Source: Corticium candelabrum
Lineage: Eukaryota; Porifera; Homoscleromorpha; Homosclerophorida; Plakinidae
Length of the DNA: 64,000 nt
NCBI RefSeq assembly: GCF_963422355.1
Contig: NC_085090.1
Location: forward strand, 3,998,512-4,062,511
Direction of reading: 5' to 3'
Shown here: in pieces, positions 23,500 through 35,642 of the stretch
Position numbering within the stretch: the first letter of the stretch is position 1
How the letters are laid out: every line of letters starts with the position of its first letter
Notes under the pieces: model-generated
The model's input: only the letters and a program-made list of their open reading frames with translations
Told to the model about the DNA's origin: nothing
The model's database searches: none
Position numbers and translations under genes: made by a program

Positions 23500-24170
23500 C
23501 TGTGCTCTTTCGTTCGATCTTCGCTCGGCGCCCAAGATGTTCTTGGCTGTTGCTGATGCTCTTCTCTAGATAATGAATCGCAAAGGGAACACTTCCGGTA
23601 TTCACTAACTACACCATTTCCTCTTTTGCAGCGTCGAACTCCAGCGAGTGTGCCGAGAACTTTGCTACAGCGCTTTACACGTGCAACTGCTTGGGGGTTC
23701 CAGTAGCCGAAGGAAGCTGGAGGAGCCGTCATGGTGTCTTACGTTTTTGGGGCTGCATCTAATTTCGGATGCAGGTACGATCTACTTGCCGCAAGCAAAG
23801 CTACAACTAACCTGTCGAATGATTAGCGATTGGCTTGATCGTCGCTCTTGCACCAATAGATAGCTGCTGTCTTTGGTTGGAACCCTGCAGCACGCCGCGT
23901 CAGTAGTCAAGAGGGTCAGATGTTTCCTTCGCCGCCTTATTGACCTATCTTGTCGATTCAAGCGCCTAAACTACTGGGTTCGGCTGAATGCGGACGAGCG
24001 AGCAGATTTGCTGTGGTGGGATGCCATTCTTGTTCGGTGGAATATCACTTGCTCTCTACGTAAAGTTGTCTCGCAACCCCCAACGCTGCAAATGAGTCCA
24101 GTAGCCTCACGTCTATTAGGTTTTGGGGCTGTAGGCGCGATCACTGGCTACAATGGAAATGGTCTATAGC
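23500..24170 (+). pseudogene. RT/RNase H remnant of plus-strand DIRS-type element
   Basis: Recognisable as pol by DLRSAPKMFLAVADALL, LTFLGLHL, IYLPQAKLQLTCRMI, LQHAASVVKRVRCFLRRLI and the RNase H side ADERADLLWWD. The upstream RT core with the IDIKSAYR motif is absent, and the position of the YxDD box reads stop-L-H-H, so both catalytic aspartates are gone. Several frames are needed to follow it. Confidence 0.65.
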
Positions 24171-24529
24171 GTGGCGTTACTGCACTATCGCAGCAAAGAA
24201 GTGCGTGCCGGTTCTTCTCGATATCGTCGCTTGGGGTCGTCAATTGCACGGCATGTGCATTCAATTCCGGTGCGACAATACCGATATTGTGTCCTCCTTT
24301 CGTAACTACTCCTGTCGTGAAAAGCTGGTTATTCGCCTGCTGAGACCATTCACGTTAGTTGCAGACAATTTTTCATTACTTGGCAAGCCATACATATTTC
24401 GGGAAAATCTAATGTCTTCGCGGGTGCCCTGTCTCATAAAAACCTAATGACGCCGCTATTGCACACCAACAGCACTTTCAGCCCCGGATCAAGTCTTGGT
24501 GCAATTCTTAGCACTCCTTCTGGCATAGA

Positions 24530-25456
24530 ATGGAGCTCATCCAGCTGGATGTCGAGGCTACTCAACTTATATATTCCGGCTTAGCTCCAGCGACTCTGAA
24601 GTCGTACGCTACCTGTCAAATTCTGTACAGCCAATTCTGCCAAAGACACTCAATTCTTCCACTGCCTATGTCCGAACGTACTCGAGGTCTTTTCGTTGCG
24701 GATCTCAAGGAACATCAGCTTACGCTTAATACCATAAAATTCTACTTATCTGTCGTACGTCACCTATATCGTTAATTTAGCCATGGAGACCGTTTGCGTC
24801 TGCGCTTCCCCAACTAACATATGTTCGACGTGGAGTGCGCCGCCCGCTGGATGAGGGCTAAAACCGTCAATGCCTTGCTATTACACCGATAGAGCTGCGA
24901 GTAATCAAGGCCGTCTGGTGTCAGCAGCCTTTTAGGTACGATACAGCTACGGTCTGTAAAGCCTACTGCACGGGTTTCTTCGGTTTTCTAAAGGCGGGCG
25001 AATTTACTCTTTTGTCATAGTCGGCCTTCCATCCTGCATCTAACCTCACACCTCAGGATATTACGACTTACTTTAACCAGAACCTATCTCGGTGCGTCTG
25101 TGCCTCAAGCAGTCAAAGACAGTCCCCTTCCGCCAAGGAGACGATGTCTATTTTGGACGAATCATAAGTCTTGGTATACATAGTTGTCAGAGATACTTGT
25201 TAGGGACCGTTTTTCATGTTCAGCGACGGCTGTTCTCTATCTAGCGTCAGACTGGGCGTTGTCGTCAGCAAGGCTGGATTGTTATTGGATTACTGGCCAT
25301 AGCTTCAGAATCGGTGCCGCCACTACTGCCAAGGCCAGTGGCATAGACAACTCTACCATTAAAGAGTTGAGACAGTGGAAAAGCAAGACATTCGAGGCGT
25401 ACATAAAGTTGGCTGAAAGGCATCTTGCACACTGTTCCAAACAATTAGCCTTCTAA
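24530..25456 (+). pseudogene. Tyrosine recombinase of plus-strand DIRS-type element
   Basis: The N-terminal SAM-like segment (APATLKSYATCQILYSQFC) is at 24530-24775. The catalytic end (25184-25456) keeps GHSFRIGAATTA (His and Arg of the R-H-R-Y set), RQW and the AYIK tyrosine. The middle (24776-25183) is broken by stops and frameshifts, so the enzyme is not expected to work. Confidence 0.7.
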
Positions 25457-26629
25457 TGAGTGTCGTTACCGCTTTGTACATATAATACATTTAATGTAAA
25501 GACAACACAAGCAGCCTGGCGTAAGGATGTAAGATCTTTGTACAGACACTATCCGGGCGCACGCTGGACACCCAATTTTCGGTGCATTCTTCCTGAAGTC
25601 TCGCTTCTCTTTGCTAGCTGCTGGCTGTCTCGTGGGATAGTCACCTAACGGTTCGTGATCGGCAGACTTAGAGTACAGTCTCAAGTCAGGTTAACGTACC
25701 TGGACCAAAGGATTGCTTAAAAACAAACCTTGGCTGGACCTTAATCCGTGCCTAAAAGTATCCGTTCCCTGAAACAAGGAACCAGAAGCAACTTCCGCAT
25801 GCTCAGATACCCGGGGTCTCCATACTCGCGCTACGGACACACTTACCGACCGGGCAGGTGTGGTGTCGTTCAGAAATATCTCAATGATTGGAGGTAAGGA
25901 GTCAAAATAGTTTTAACGCAGTCAGACACAGATGAATCCACCACGGAATTTAGCGCACGCATCGAAAAGAGGTGTATATGCGTAGCCCTGCTGCTGCACG
26001 TTGTCATTGCGCTCATAACCTCTGTGACAACCAACGCAATTTCAGTTTTTCCTCCCCTCTCTATTACTTCTCCGTTAGTTATCCAACGTCAAAGGCCAGA
26101 GGCCGGGATCCGGGCCTAAATGTACCCGTTCCCTCACAAACAGAACCAGAAGCAAATGGCGCATGCGCAAAGGCAAAGGATCTCGACCCTCGCGTCACGG
26201 CCACACTGTCCGACTAGGCAGGTCTGCTGACGTGCAAGAACATCTCAACGAGTGAAGGTAAGGAGTCAAATGACACCTTATACTCTTCCGTTCTCTACTG
26301 CGTCCTTTCAGGAGACTCTTCCAGAAAAGACAGAAGAGGTAAAGAGATGCACCGAAGACAATTGTGTCTCTCCTATGCCTGTCAATATTGCCATATCCTT
26401 CTCTACCGTTACGGATTAAGTGTGACGATGCTATCCCGCTTCACCTTCACCTATACCATTAAAACCGCCAAAATTTGCTCATGCCGGTTTACACAGGACT
26501 GTCTTCTGTAAGTAATAGAAATTTCACTTATAACCACACGCAAAAAAATGGGTTAATACGGTAAAATGCTCACTAGCTAATAATCTAATTTGGTATAAAA
26601 GCAGACTTTTAGGAAAATTATTCTCTTAC

Positions 26630-26946
26630 CGTCCAGATTTTCAGACGTTTCTGCAACAACATCAGCTGCGATCCCCTCAGTTGATTTCTCCTCAACATCA
26701 GTTGTGATTACGTTAGCTGATTTGTTCTCAACTTTAGCTGTGGTCATTTCAGTCAATTTCTTCTCAACATCACCTCCGACCACTTTTGTACATTTCTTCT
26801 CAACATCAGCTGTAATCACATTAGTTGATTTCTCCTCAGCATCAGTTGAGATCACCTCAGTTGATTTCTTTTCATCATCAGCTGCGATCAACTCCGTTGA
26901 TTTCTTCTCAACAGCACCTGCGATCACCTCAGTCGATTTATTCTCG
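26630..26946 (-). CDS. Exon of 12-residue tandem repeats, unknown protein
   Basis: Bounded by a TTTTTCAG acceptor and a GTAAGA donor (CTTAC on the plus strand), phase 1 on both sides. It encodes about nine copies of a 12-residue unit of the form E-K-K-S-T-E-V-I-x-x-D-V, i.e. a 36-base coding minisatellite, charged and probably extended or coiled. The open frame is conserved through all repeats, which supports real coding. Candidate downstream exon: 18085-18242. The family is not recognised. Confidence 0.5.
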
Positions 26947-29640
26947 CTGAAAAATCCTAAAAATCAACAACTCCAAATAGAATCATTTTGAGATATATCA
27001 GCAACGTCCATCTCCTTCAGCTATTAATACCAAAGTACCCAAAACAATTTTTGGTTATACTTATTTTATATATCTTATAACAATTGAAGTACCACGGAAT
27101 CAAAATCACGAAGAATCAGCAGTAAATGGTCTATGTACCAAAAATAATCCAATATGCAAATGGTAATATCGTTAGCGAAATCAAATGTGCAAATTCGCAC
27201 ATTATAGTGTAACAAAGAAAATCCCATGTCCACCTTAAAGTACTGTTTCTCTAATAAACATCATGAAGACATACAAAGACATTGGTCTAACTGCTAAAAA
27301 AGCGTTACCTATTATCACCAAATTTGCAAGCTAAATGAAATTGGTAATTAGATTATGCTGCAATGTTCTTGAAACGCCTCAATCGGACACTCGTCTATTT
27401 GTCCAAAATTTACTACCGAAATCTGCAGATTGATTTCGAAACACCGAGTCATGCCATTTTAGCCATGTAGAAAAATACCTCTCATTCGTTTTGCTCCCAA
27501 CTATGCAATAAGTCTAATCTCGCATGTGATTCTGTGTACAAGACCGCTACTGCTCCAAATACCGGTTTGAGCCGTTCCGCATGCATCGGAAATAGATATA
27601 AGTAAATGTTTGTGCCTCTAAATAGTCTAATAAGGTAGCATTAAACGCAATGTTTCCCTCATTACGCATGCATGAACAACAACAGACTCCTACGACAGGA
27701 ATCTCACGAGTCTCTTGCCTTGACAACAAACTCAATAGGTTTGCAATATGTGATACGCACGTTTTATGTTAATAAAGTCAGACATTAGCCTTCTGTGTCA
27801 TTATCACAACTTTGACGTTTGTAAGATGCCAATTGCAAACTTCATACGACTTCTCAATTACGTCACTCCCCATTCACGTCCTCGCAGTGGGTGGTACTAA
27901 GGCTAACAAGCTCGTCATTCACGAAATCATTACAGTATAAACTTGTTTCTATATAATAGAAGTCAAGTCATCCCCAGGAAAAACAACAGATCATTACAAC
28001 TACACCAAGAAAAGAACCGTAGATTAGCCATTCACGTGACGACGTAAAAATAGATGTTAAAATTTCAATGTCCTTGGTTTGTACACTTTGTAACAACAGG
28101 GTATTGCACTAGGATGAATTGGATATGATAAATCGATTTTTGACGATACCGATTACCTGGTTTCTTCGGTGCTGGGGGATCTTTCTCGGATTTCGATGCC
28201 TTCAAACCCATTACGAGGCGCACACATACAGACCAGGTAGTCAGACGTCAAACAATTCTTGCGATTCAAACACAACACGCTTAAGTCAAGCAACCAAGCG
28301 AATAATTGCAATCTTTCAGTTCCTTTGATCTGTATCACGTGAGGCACAAATTAATGAATAGCCCCGTGCGAAACTATATATAGCAGATGACGTAATAAGG
28401 TGTCTAGCCTGTAAGACAAAACAAATTTAAGCCTTTCGTGCTTCGTTTAGAGAATGGAATCATATATACGTTACACCACTGCGCTATTTTTCACCAGAAA
28501 TTGCGTCTTTGCAATTTAGCTATGAGAACAACAATGATACTCAAATTAGTTATGGTAATAAGAAATAACTGGTACCGTCATCCAAAACAAATTTATGCTA
28601 ACACGGTGTACAATTTGAATATACCAAATTCAACACGGCTTCTCAGCTAACATATAATTAAAATTCATCTCCATCTTGGAATAAAACTTCAACGTGTTTC
28701 TATGCTGACTATGTACTTACTAACAAACTACCAAAGGCAAGACAAACTATAGCAATCTGTAGTTCAACTGTGTGAACTAAAACAACAATCAGATTAATGT
28801 CTATAGCAATCAACCCTATGAAAACAAATTGTTTTAAGAAAAAATTTAATCACAAAGGAGCATCAATATTGCAAAACTGTTTTACAGTATAAACTAAATA
28901 CATATTTAATAAGAAATATTTAATTTTGGTTCCTTTTTTCAGGCAAACATTTCAAAGAAGTCACTTTAACCTGACACAGTCTATCATAAAGCATGAACAG
29001 TTACATTATATATATACTGAAAACCAAGTAAACACTTGTTGTAATTTATGACTTGACTTTACTTGTAGCACAGTCCAATTATTGGGTTAGCAGAATGTGC
29101 ACAATCGATTGCTGAACAACATATACAAGGATAATTCAGGCACAAGGTATTTTAATTACATTTATTACAATATACTTTGCTTTAAATCAAAGACACACTG
29201 AACGTACTCAAATATGCGGTAATGACACAAATCCTTAAATTTCATTATTTATTACAGTTATAGGACGAATCATTAACTCTTTCTTTACAGAAACCATCCC
29301 TTCCATATTTTGGGCCTAATAATACATCTAACATTAATTAACGACCACATTAACTCAACAAATTCATTCCAAACGTATATGTGTGACTTGCATTATTCGT
29401 TAGATAAATGTGCAGGTTTCTTCTAGACACCAACAAAAGGGCATGCAATGAGTAAGATATCCAATGATAGTCTTTCACTTATCTGCTTGCCGACCGAAAT
29501 CAACAGCCTAAAACAATAACTTCTTTAGCTCAAATGAAAAGACACAAGCACACACACGAAATGGGCAAGCAGCAACAAAAAGAGCAATAATAAATGATAA
29601 AAACGGTTTAACTACCCACTGTAGCTGACACTGACATAAT
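26947..29640. other. Mostly non-coding, between two DIRS-type elements
   Basis: AT-rich. The only hint of coding is a minus-strand Lys/Pro-rich stretch near 28155-28199 (SEKDPPAPKKP) before a GTAATC donor, too short to call. Could be intron or 5' region of the repeat-exon gene. Confidence 0.35.
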
Positions 29641-29648
29641 ATCCTAAT

Positions 29649-29651
<3 letters not shown>

Positions 29652-29735
<84 letters not shown>

Positions 29736-29825
29736 TTAGATAAACATTTATATATATTATATAAACCGTTATATATTATATAAACCGTATATATATTATA
29801 TAAACCGTTATATATACATGTATAT
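29652..29825. repeat. (TA)n microsatellite with AT-rich satellite
   Basis: About 100 bases of (TA)n with GTATA interruptions, then three to four short units of TATATATTATATAAACCGT. Confidence 0.95.
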
Positions 29826-30439
29826 ATAGACAGTCCAAAGCATCTCTGAATGCATAGAAAGAATCATGTAGTAGATGGATTTATCAAGTGTAAGTACATA
29901 AATGTAAATAATACGACAACACACCAAATCATATACCAAACATCATAGAAGATGCTCAATATAAATGCAATAACGGTAAAGTGTAACCAAATAAAGTAAG
30001 ACCAAACATTGAAAAGTAGCATAGAAATATTAAAGAAACAATTTTGACAATATCGCTGCAATTTAATCAAGTAATATCATCAATTAAATACATTGTACAA
30101 AATCATTAAGCAATTAATCATGTCAATAAGATAAAAAATAGAATTTCTTCTGTTTCTCCTTGTCATAATCAAAAAGTGTAATGACTGTTTAGTGCAACAT
30201 CCTACTGTTGTTAACATAGAGATATGTAACAATTACACAGTAAACAGCAGTAAAGGCAACACGTGTTCCGATTATGATTATAAGATTTTATCATAATGAC
30301 ATTAATGTTAGTTTGCCAGCCTCAGTCATGATCAGAACATACATAAGCACTCACAGGAATCGACAGCTGTCAACAAAGACAGCAAACAATATTTCAATTG
30401 TGTAACTCTGCAAAGCGTCACAGCCATATGGCGCTGGCA
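29826..30439. other. No recognised gene
   Basis: AT-rich sequence without supported open frames. Confidence 0.5.
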
Positions 30440-31328
30440 CAATTTGAATTCTTACCTTCAGTCGTTGAGATGTTCCTGTACGGCACCACACCTGCCTTGT
30501 TGGAAAGTGTCGCCGTGGCGAGTGGACCGAGATCCCGAGCCTCCGCTCATGCGCCACTTGCTATTGGTTCTGTTTTTCAAGGAACTGGTACTTATACGCA
30601 CGGATACCTGCTCCCCTTGCATTTCACGTTGGATAACCAAGGAAGACCGGATGTACAACGGCAGGAAAAATCAAAATTGCGTGGGCTCTCAGAAAGGCTA
30701 TGAGAGCAATGACACAAATGCGGCGGCAGGGCTACGCATATACACTTCTTTTCGATGCGCGCTACGTTCCGGGGGTGGAGTCAACTCTGTCTAACTAATT
30801 GCTTTAAACCGCATTTGACTCCTTACTTTAACTTGTTAAGATGTTCCTGCACGGCACCACATTTGCCTGGAGGAGAGGGTGGCCGTGGCGCGAGCGTAGA
30901 GACTCTGGTCGTGTGCGCATGCGCAACTTGTTTGGTTTTTGTGATTCAGGGTACCGGTACTTTTAGGCCCGGATCCCTGCCCAAACGAGGTTTGTTCTTT
31001 GAGCAAACCTTTGGTCCACGTACGATAAATAGACTTGAAACTGTACTATAAGTCTGCATGTCACGAACGGTTGGGTGACTGTGCCACAGGACAGACCGCA
31101 GCTAGCAAACAGGAGCAAGCCTTCAGGAAGCAGGCAAGGAAAAATTGTTGTCCATCGCTCGCCCGAATGGTTTCTACAAAAAGACCCCACATCCTTACGC
31201 CAGGCTGCTTGTGTTCTGTCTACATCAGATGTATTATATGCATTCAGCGGTAATGACCCACGCTAAGAGCCTTATTGTTTCGACCATCGTGCAAGATGCC
31301 TGATGTACGCCTCCAACGAATTACTGTT

Positions 31329-31913
31329 TCACTGTAACAACTTCTTGATGGTAGAGTCGTCTATGCCAACGGCCTTGGCTGTAGTAGCGGCACCGATTTG
31401 AAAGCTGTGGCCTGTATACCCTGAGCAATCTAAACCTTCTGACGACAACGCCCGCTGCACCTCTTGCACCAGTCTGACGCTGGATAGAGAACAGCTGTCG
31501 ATAAATATGAAGAACAGCCCCGAACGAGCACTCCTGTCAACCATGTATGCCAAGAGCGATGATACCGAGCAGATGTCATTAGCGCTCCGTTCAAGATATA
31601 TATCGGCACCACGGCAGAAGAGGTCAGTCTTTGTCCACTTGAGGTGCAAACGTACAAGGAATGGATTCTCGTGAGAGTCGGTCGTAATATCCTGAGATGT
31701 GAAGTGAGATGCATGTTCGAAGGACGAAAATGATGACACGGTGAATTCGCTCACTCTAAGAAAGCCGAATGAACCCGGGCAGAAAGCTGCCAAGAGCATA
31801 ACCGTATCGTAGCTGAAAGGCTGCTGAGACCAGGCGGGCTTGGTCGCGCGCAGCTCCTTCGGTGTGATAGGAAGGCGTTGACGGGTGGGGCCTTCACCCT
31901 GCGAGCGACGCAC
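31329..31913 (-). pseudogene. Tyrosine recombinase fragment, catalytic Arg lost
   Basis: A 194-residue open stretch with LLAAFCPGSFGFLRVSEFTV, LKWTKTDLFCRGADI and GHSFQIGAATTA. In related recombinases the motif is H-S-F-R; here the second catalytic arginine is Gln. The frame stops just before the W and Tyr motifs (KKLLQ then stop). Both changes predict an inactive enzyme. Confidence 0.7.
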
Positions 31914-32923
31914 TCCACGCAGAACATATGTCAGTTGTGGAAGAGCAGACGCAAACAGATCTTTATGGCCATATAGAATATGTACGTGACGTACGGCAGA
32001 TATGCAGCATATGATGGTCTTGTGCTTAAGCTGCTGTTCCTTGAGAGCAGCAAAGAAAAGACAAAGATTACGTTTGGATGTAGGAAAAGGAAGAACTGAG
32101 AGTTATTGGCGGAATTGGCTGTACCGAGATTAACCGGTAACGTACGACCTAAGAGTGGCCGAGCTAAGCCTTACGAAAAGGGTAGACTAGCCTAGACCTC
32201 CAGCTAAGTGAGCTCCAGTCGATTTTCGAAGGTTGCAGGAGCGCTAGGAGTTGCATCAAGACTTCATCCGGGGTTTAACGTACCGATTGGTAAAAAATGG
32301 GCAGTTAGTAGGTTGTTCGAGACAGAGCATCCACAACGTGATTAGAATTTTCCCAAAATATGTATGGCCCGCCAAGTAAATGAAATATGGGCAGCAACAT
32401 ACGTGAAAAGCCTCAACAGATTCATCACCAGTTTGTTTATGACAGGAATAGTACCGCACGAAGGACACAACAGTTGCATTGTGGCACCGGAACTGAATAG
32501 ATTCGCCTTGCCATTGACGACACCAAGCGAATATAGCAAGAAGAACCGGCACGCACTCTTTTAAACGAATGGCGCAGTCATGCCACGCTATAAACCATTC
32601 CCATTGTATCCAGTTCTCGCGCCAGACCTCCCTACAACCCAATAGACCAGAGGCGTCCGAACTTATTCGCAGCGTTGGGGTTAAGAGTCAAGAGAACGTA
32701 GAGAGCACGTGCCAATTTACCGGGCCATAAAGGTATTCCACTACAGTATATCTGCTGGCGCGTCCGCATTCAGCCAAACCCAGCATTGTAGGCGTTTGAT
32801 GCGGATACATTAGACATTATGGCGACGAAGGAGACATCATCCGGCCTTGACTACCGACGCAGTGAGGTCCAGGGTTCCAACCAACGACAGCAGCTGTCTC
32901 TTGGTGCAATAGCGATAACCAAG

Positions 32924-33751
32924 TCAATCGCTAAACATTCGACAGGTCCTTTGTAGCTTTGATTGCGGCAGGCAGATCATACATGCATCCGAATTTAGGT
33001 GCAGGCCCAGAAACCCAAGGCGCGATGACGGTCCCTCCAGCGTTTTCCCGGCTACTGTAGTTCGCCGCTCCGACAGAAAGGAAATCTTCTCGGTAGTAAA
33101 TACCGAAAGTGATCCCTTTGCTATAAATGATCTAGAGAAGAGCGTCTGAAACAGCCGAGAATATCTTGGGCGCCGAGCGAAGACCAAAGGGAAGAGCACG
33201 ATCAAGGTAAATCACGCCCTTTAAGCGCACGCCCAACAAGTGGCGGTCATCTGGGTGTACCAGGATTTGGCGATAGGCACTCTTTATGTCGATCTTAGCC
33301 ATCAGTGCTCCAAGAACCAGATGCAAAAGACTCTGCGCTGCCTTATCGTCACAAACATAGAACAGAGAGAATAGGTACATAGCGATGCCTTCGTTGACGC
33401 TGACCAGTGATATGAAGAGAGATCAACGACAAGGCGCCAGCGCCCGCGTTATTGGTTTTTAAGTATCACAACTATCGGGCCTACCTGAACTGTTGAAACG
33501 CAAGGCGTCATTGGACAGAACACACGAGATGCTGCAACCTTAGCTCTGAGGTAGCTGTCGACGACCGACGAGTTTGCAGTAGCCCATTGCATGTTTCGTT
33601 TAGCTGATTTGCTCTTGGCATAGCTGCAGGCGAAAACGCTTTTGAAACCGTCTGTTAGACCATCCAATATGTAGTTAGCAAAGGACTGCTCCGCGTGAGA
33701 CTCGAGCTCCCGAAGCCATGCTACCACCTCTAGTGGTGAGACGGAGTACAC
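32924..33751 (-). pseudogene. Reverse transcriptase remnant of minus-strand DIRS-type element
   Basis: The RT palm is clear: AKIDIKSAYRQILVHPDD, LDRALPFGLRSAPKIFSAV (33132-33380). Upstream 33449-33751 carries the family's SPLEVVAWLRELESHAEQ region. The YxDD box is not recoverable: a deletion joins the palm to GSLSVFTTEKISFL. Frames shift between the blocks. Confidence 0.7.
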
Positions 33752-34251
33752 TGAGTCTTGCCGCTATACACCACCAGAAGGACGACATCTGTCGATAGCT
33801 AAGAGGTCAGGCAAGAAACGGTACTGAAAGACAAGCATGTTGCTATACTGGGCTGACGATTTTGGCTTCCCTGTGAGCGTAGAGTAATATATACGACATC
33901 GTAAGTACCTTACCGTCAGGAGACCAGTTAGAGACAACTCGGACTGTACGCCTACTCAATGAGGTAAAACATGTGACACATTTCTATTTTCTACAGAACA
34001 GCAGGAATGATTAAACTAAAAATCATTCACATGACAGAACGGACATGAGATAGTACGCTACCCCAATGAATAAAATCTGCTACCGATCTAGGAGCGTGGA
34101 TGACCTACTGGTGCCGAGCTGCTCTCCCCATTCAGGTTGCCTTCAGCCTCTCAAAGACCAATTTTGCTATGCGTATGCCCTACCTCGATCGTTGGTTAGC
34201 TTGGAGACGGGAACTGAATATATTTTCGGTTTATAGCTCTATTTGATGTTC

Positions 34252-34255
34252 TTAA
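34252..34255. repeat. TTAA target-site duplication, left
   Basis: TTAA immediately before the left terminal repeat; the matching TTAA is at 39604-39607. Confidence 0.85.
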
Positions 34256-34275
34256 AACGACACTGTCAAGATTTC

Positions 34276-34303
34276 AGCGCACAAGTGCGCATGCTTGTGC
34301 GCT
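34276..34303. promoter_or_regulatory. Subterminal hairpin of Kolobok-like element
   Basis: A perfect 10-base inverted repeat, AGCGCACAAG / CTTGTGCGCT, with an 8-base spacer directly inside the left terminal repeat. It could be a transposase binding site or part of the plus-strand promoter; either role is inference. Confidence 0.5.
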
Positions 34304-34357
34304 CTAGGCGTGTCCACTTCGCGTGCAAACCTACGTCGGGACTCCTAGGACAGCGTA

Positions 34358-34672
34358 ATGGCGTTTCGTGACAATAGAACGCGTATTAGTGCATCAGACA
34401 CGCCTTCTGACGAAGGAGCAGTGGTTATTCCGGTACGCAGACAATGGGACTTTTCGCTAGGATGCCTAGAGCTAGGAGTTGATTATGCATGTTTTCAGGA
34501 AGAAGCTAGATGCAACTGCAAGGGTACATGCCAGAGAGTCCGTTGGGGGAATAGAGGTTGCCAATGTAAAGCAGCAGGGGTACGATGTGTTCTATTATGC
34601 GGATGCAGACAAGAACGTTGCAGAAATCGTGAAGATCACTTGGACGTTAGCTTGCATGGAGCCTTTTTGTAA
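34358..34672 (+). CDS. CXC (Tesmin/TSO1-like) cysteine-rich protein, transposon cargo
   Basis: ATG at 34358 opens a frame whose second half is a cysteine-rich module: CNCKGTC, then GCQCKAAGVRCVLLCGC and ERCRN. This spacing resembles the zinc-binding CXC domain of Tesmin/TSO1 proteins, which bind DNA. The frame may not end at 34672: a GTTAGC donor near 34641 could join the segment after the acceptor at about 34728, which continues open (RNDGEETVRAV). Located 100 bases inside the element's left end and transcribed away from it, toward the P2X7-domain ORF. Related to the broken gene at 14726-15760 only in the CXC part. Confidence 0.6.
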   Translation: MAFRDNRTRISASDTPSDEGAVVIPVRRQWDFSLGCLELGVDYACFQEEARCNCKGTCQRVRWGNRGCQCKAAGVRCVLLCGCRQERCRNREDHLDVSLHGAFL

Positions 34673-34895
34673 CTAGGCTACCTACGCGTTGATAATATTA
34701 TTGGTGTGCCTTTTTTACTGAATACAGGATGCACATATGAGGAATGATGGTGAAGAAACAGTCCGTGCTGTAACAGCTCCTAGAGAGTCATTTCCCACAG
34801 AGAAAGAAATCCAAGTTGTGAAGATACCCATTGATACAATTGTCCTAATATCTCGCAATTATGATAGGTATTACATGAGTTCTTTGTAAGGATTC

Positions 34896-35402
34896 GTGAG
34901 AAGGTTGACGATAGAACAGCTGCAAAGAACGTTGACCAGTTTCTTGCGTCATTGTGGAGGATCGTTTGATCTTGCCAGAATGTATTCTGATATTGAGGAC
35001 CAAGGCACTGTGGGAGATCACCAGTTTGCTGCACCCCCCAACCCAAATCCTCCTAGGTGGTGCAAATGTGGAAGGTGTGGGGACATGGGAACAGGAAGAG
35101 CAAGAGAGAACGTCTGCTGCCAACAAGATCAGTGTGTCACAACGGAAGAATATTTGAGAGCCAAATGTCTAGATCATAATGTGCTGACACTGACCATACG
35201 ATTACATGCAGATTACATGAGTGAAAGATCCAACTACAGAGCAAATGGATATCGAAAGGCAGCTTATCGGCAATACATTCTTGGTCGCTATGGATATCTG
35301 GGTAAAGGAACAAGACGAATAGCTTCTTCTTTTGTTGTTCGTTGTGTCAGACATTGGTTTCCAGCACCAGATGGGAGGTACATGGGCTACAAGAGTGCGT
35401 AA
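34896..35402 (+). CDS. P2X7 intracellular-domain-like protein, transposon cargo
   Basis: About 169 codons ending at TAA 35400-35402. The C-terminal two-thirds match the ballast domain first known from the cytoplasmic tail of the P2X7 receptor, now seen as stand-alone genes in many invertebrates: PPRWCKCGRC, then VCCQQDQC, KCLDHNVL, YRKAAYRQYILGRYGYLGKG and RHWFP. The conserved cysteines that bind zinc in this fold are present. No channel part is encoded. It probably forms the 3' part of a spliced transcript with the CXC segment; the exact junction is unclear. Function is unknown; DNA or nucleotide binding is possible. Confidence 0.7.
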   Translation: MRRLTIEQLQRTLTSFLRHCGGSFDLARMYSDIEDQGTVGDHQFAAPPNPNPPRWCKCGRCGDMGTGRARENVCCQQDQCVTTEEYLRAKCLDHNVLTLTIRLHADYMSERSNYRANGYRKAAYRQYILGRYGYLGKGTRRIASSFVVRCVRHWFPAPDGRYMGYKSA

Positions 35403-35642
35403 GCAACGTTTAACAGGGATATTCCTCTAGGTACTCTAACTTTAGCTAAGTAGGTTCTTGGTATACATTGACTGTTCCTTTTATCTCGCATCCACGTCAT
35501 CGATTTTATCGATTTCTCTGGTTGTGTCAGCATTGACTGTTGAGTTGCTGTTACCTTCACATATAATATAATATATGATATATGAAACGTTGCTTTGATT
35601 TCAACTCAAAATGGTCATTGTACCTGTTCTGCTGCGCTGCTG

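Larger units (their letters stand above)
23130..26270 (+). mobile_element. Decayed DIRS/Ngaro-type tyrosine-recombinase retroelement
   Basis: Retroelement family with reverse transcriptase, RNase H and a tyrosine recombinase in place of a DDE integrase. In order: a remnant of the RT palm (DLRSAPKMF, 23500-23575), the post-palm region with FLGLHL and LQHAASVV (23640-24170), and recombinase (24530-25456). Downstream, two copies of about 170 bases (about 25740-25920 and 26090-26270, ending GGTAAGGAGTCAAA) flank a unique segment, matching the B1-A2-B2 split-repeat layout. No matching 5' repeat was found, so the 5' end is probably truncated. Many stops and shifts. Confidence 0.75.
30440..33900 (-). 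mobile_element. Second decayed DIRS/Ngaro-type element, opposite orientation
   Basis: Related to the plus-strand copy at 23.1-26.3 kb. Reading on the minus strand: pol N-terminal part (33449-33751), RT core (33132-33400), post-palm part (32924-33205), recombinase (31329-31913 plus broken upstream parts), then the paired repeats near 30820-30990 and 30450-30620 with the unique segment between, again the B1-A2-B2 layout. No 5' A1 repeat was found next to 33900, so it is likely 5'-truncated. Confidence 0.75.

Noticed and set aside
26704..26991. Plus-strand frame with phenylalanine/serine repeats
   Set aside because: Antisense of the 36-base repeat exon; the minus strand has the splice sites and charged repeat.
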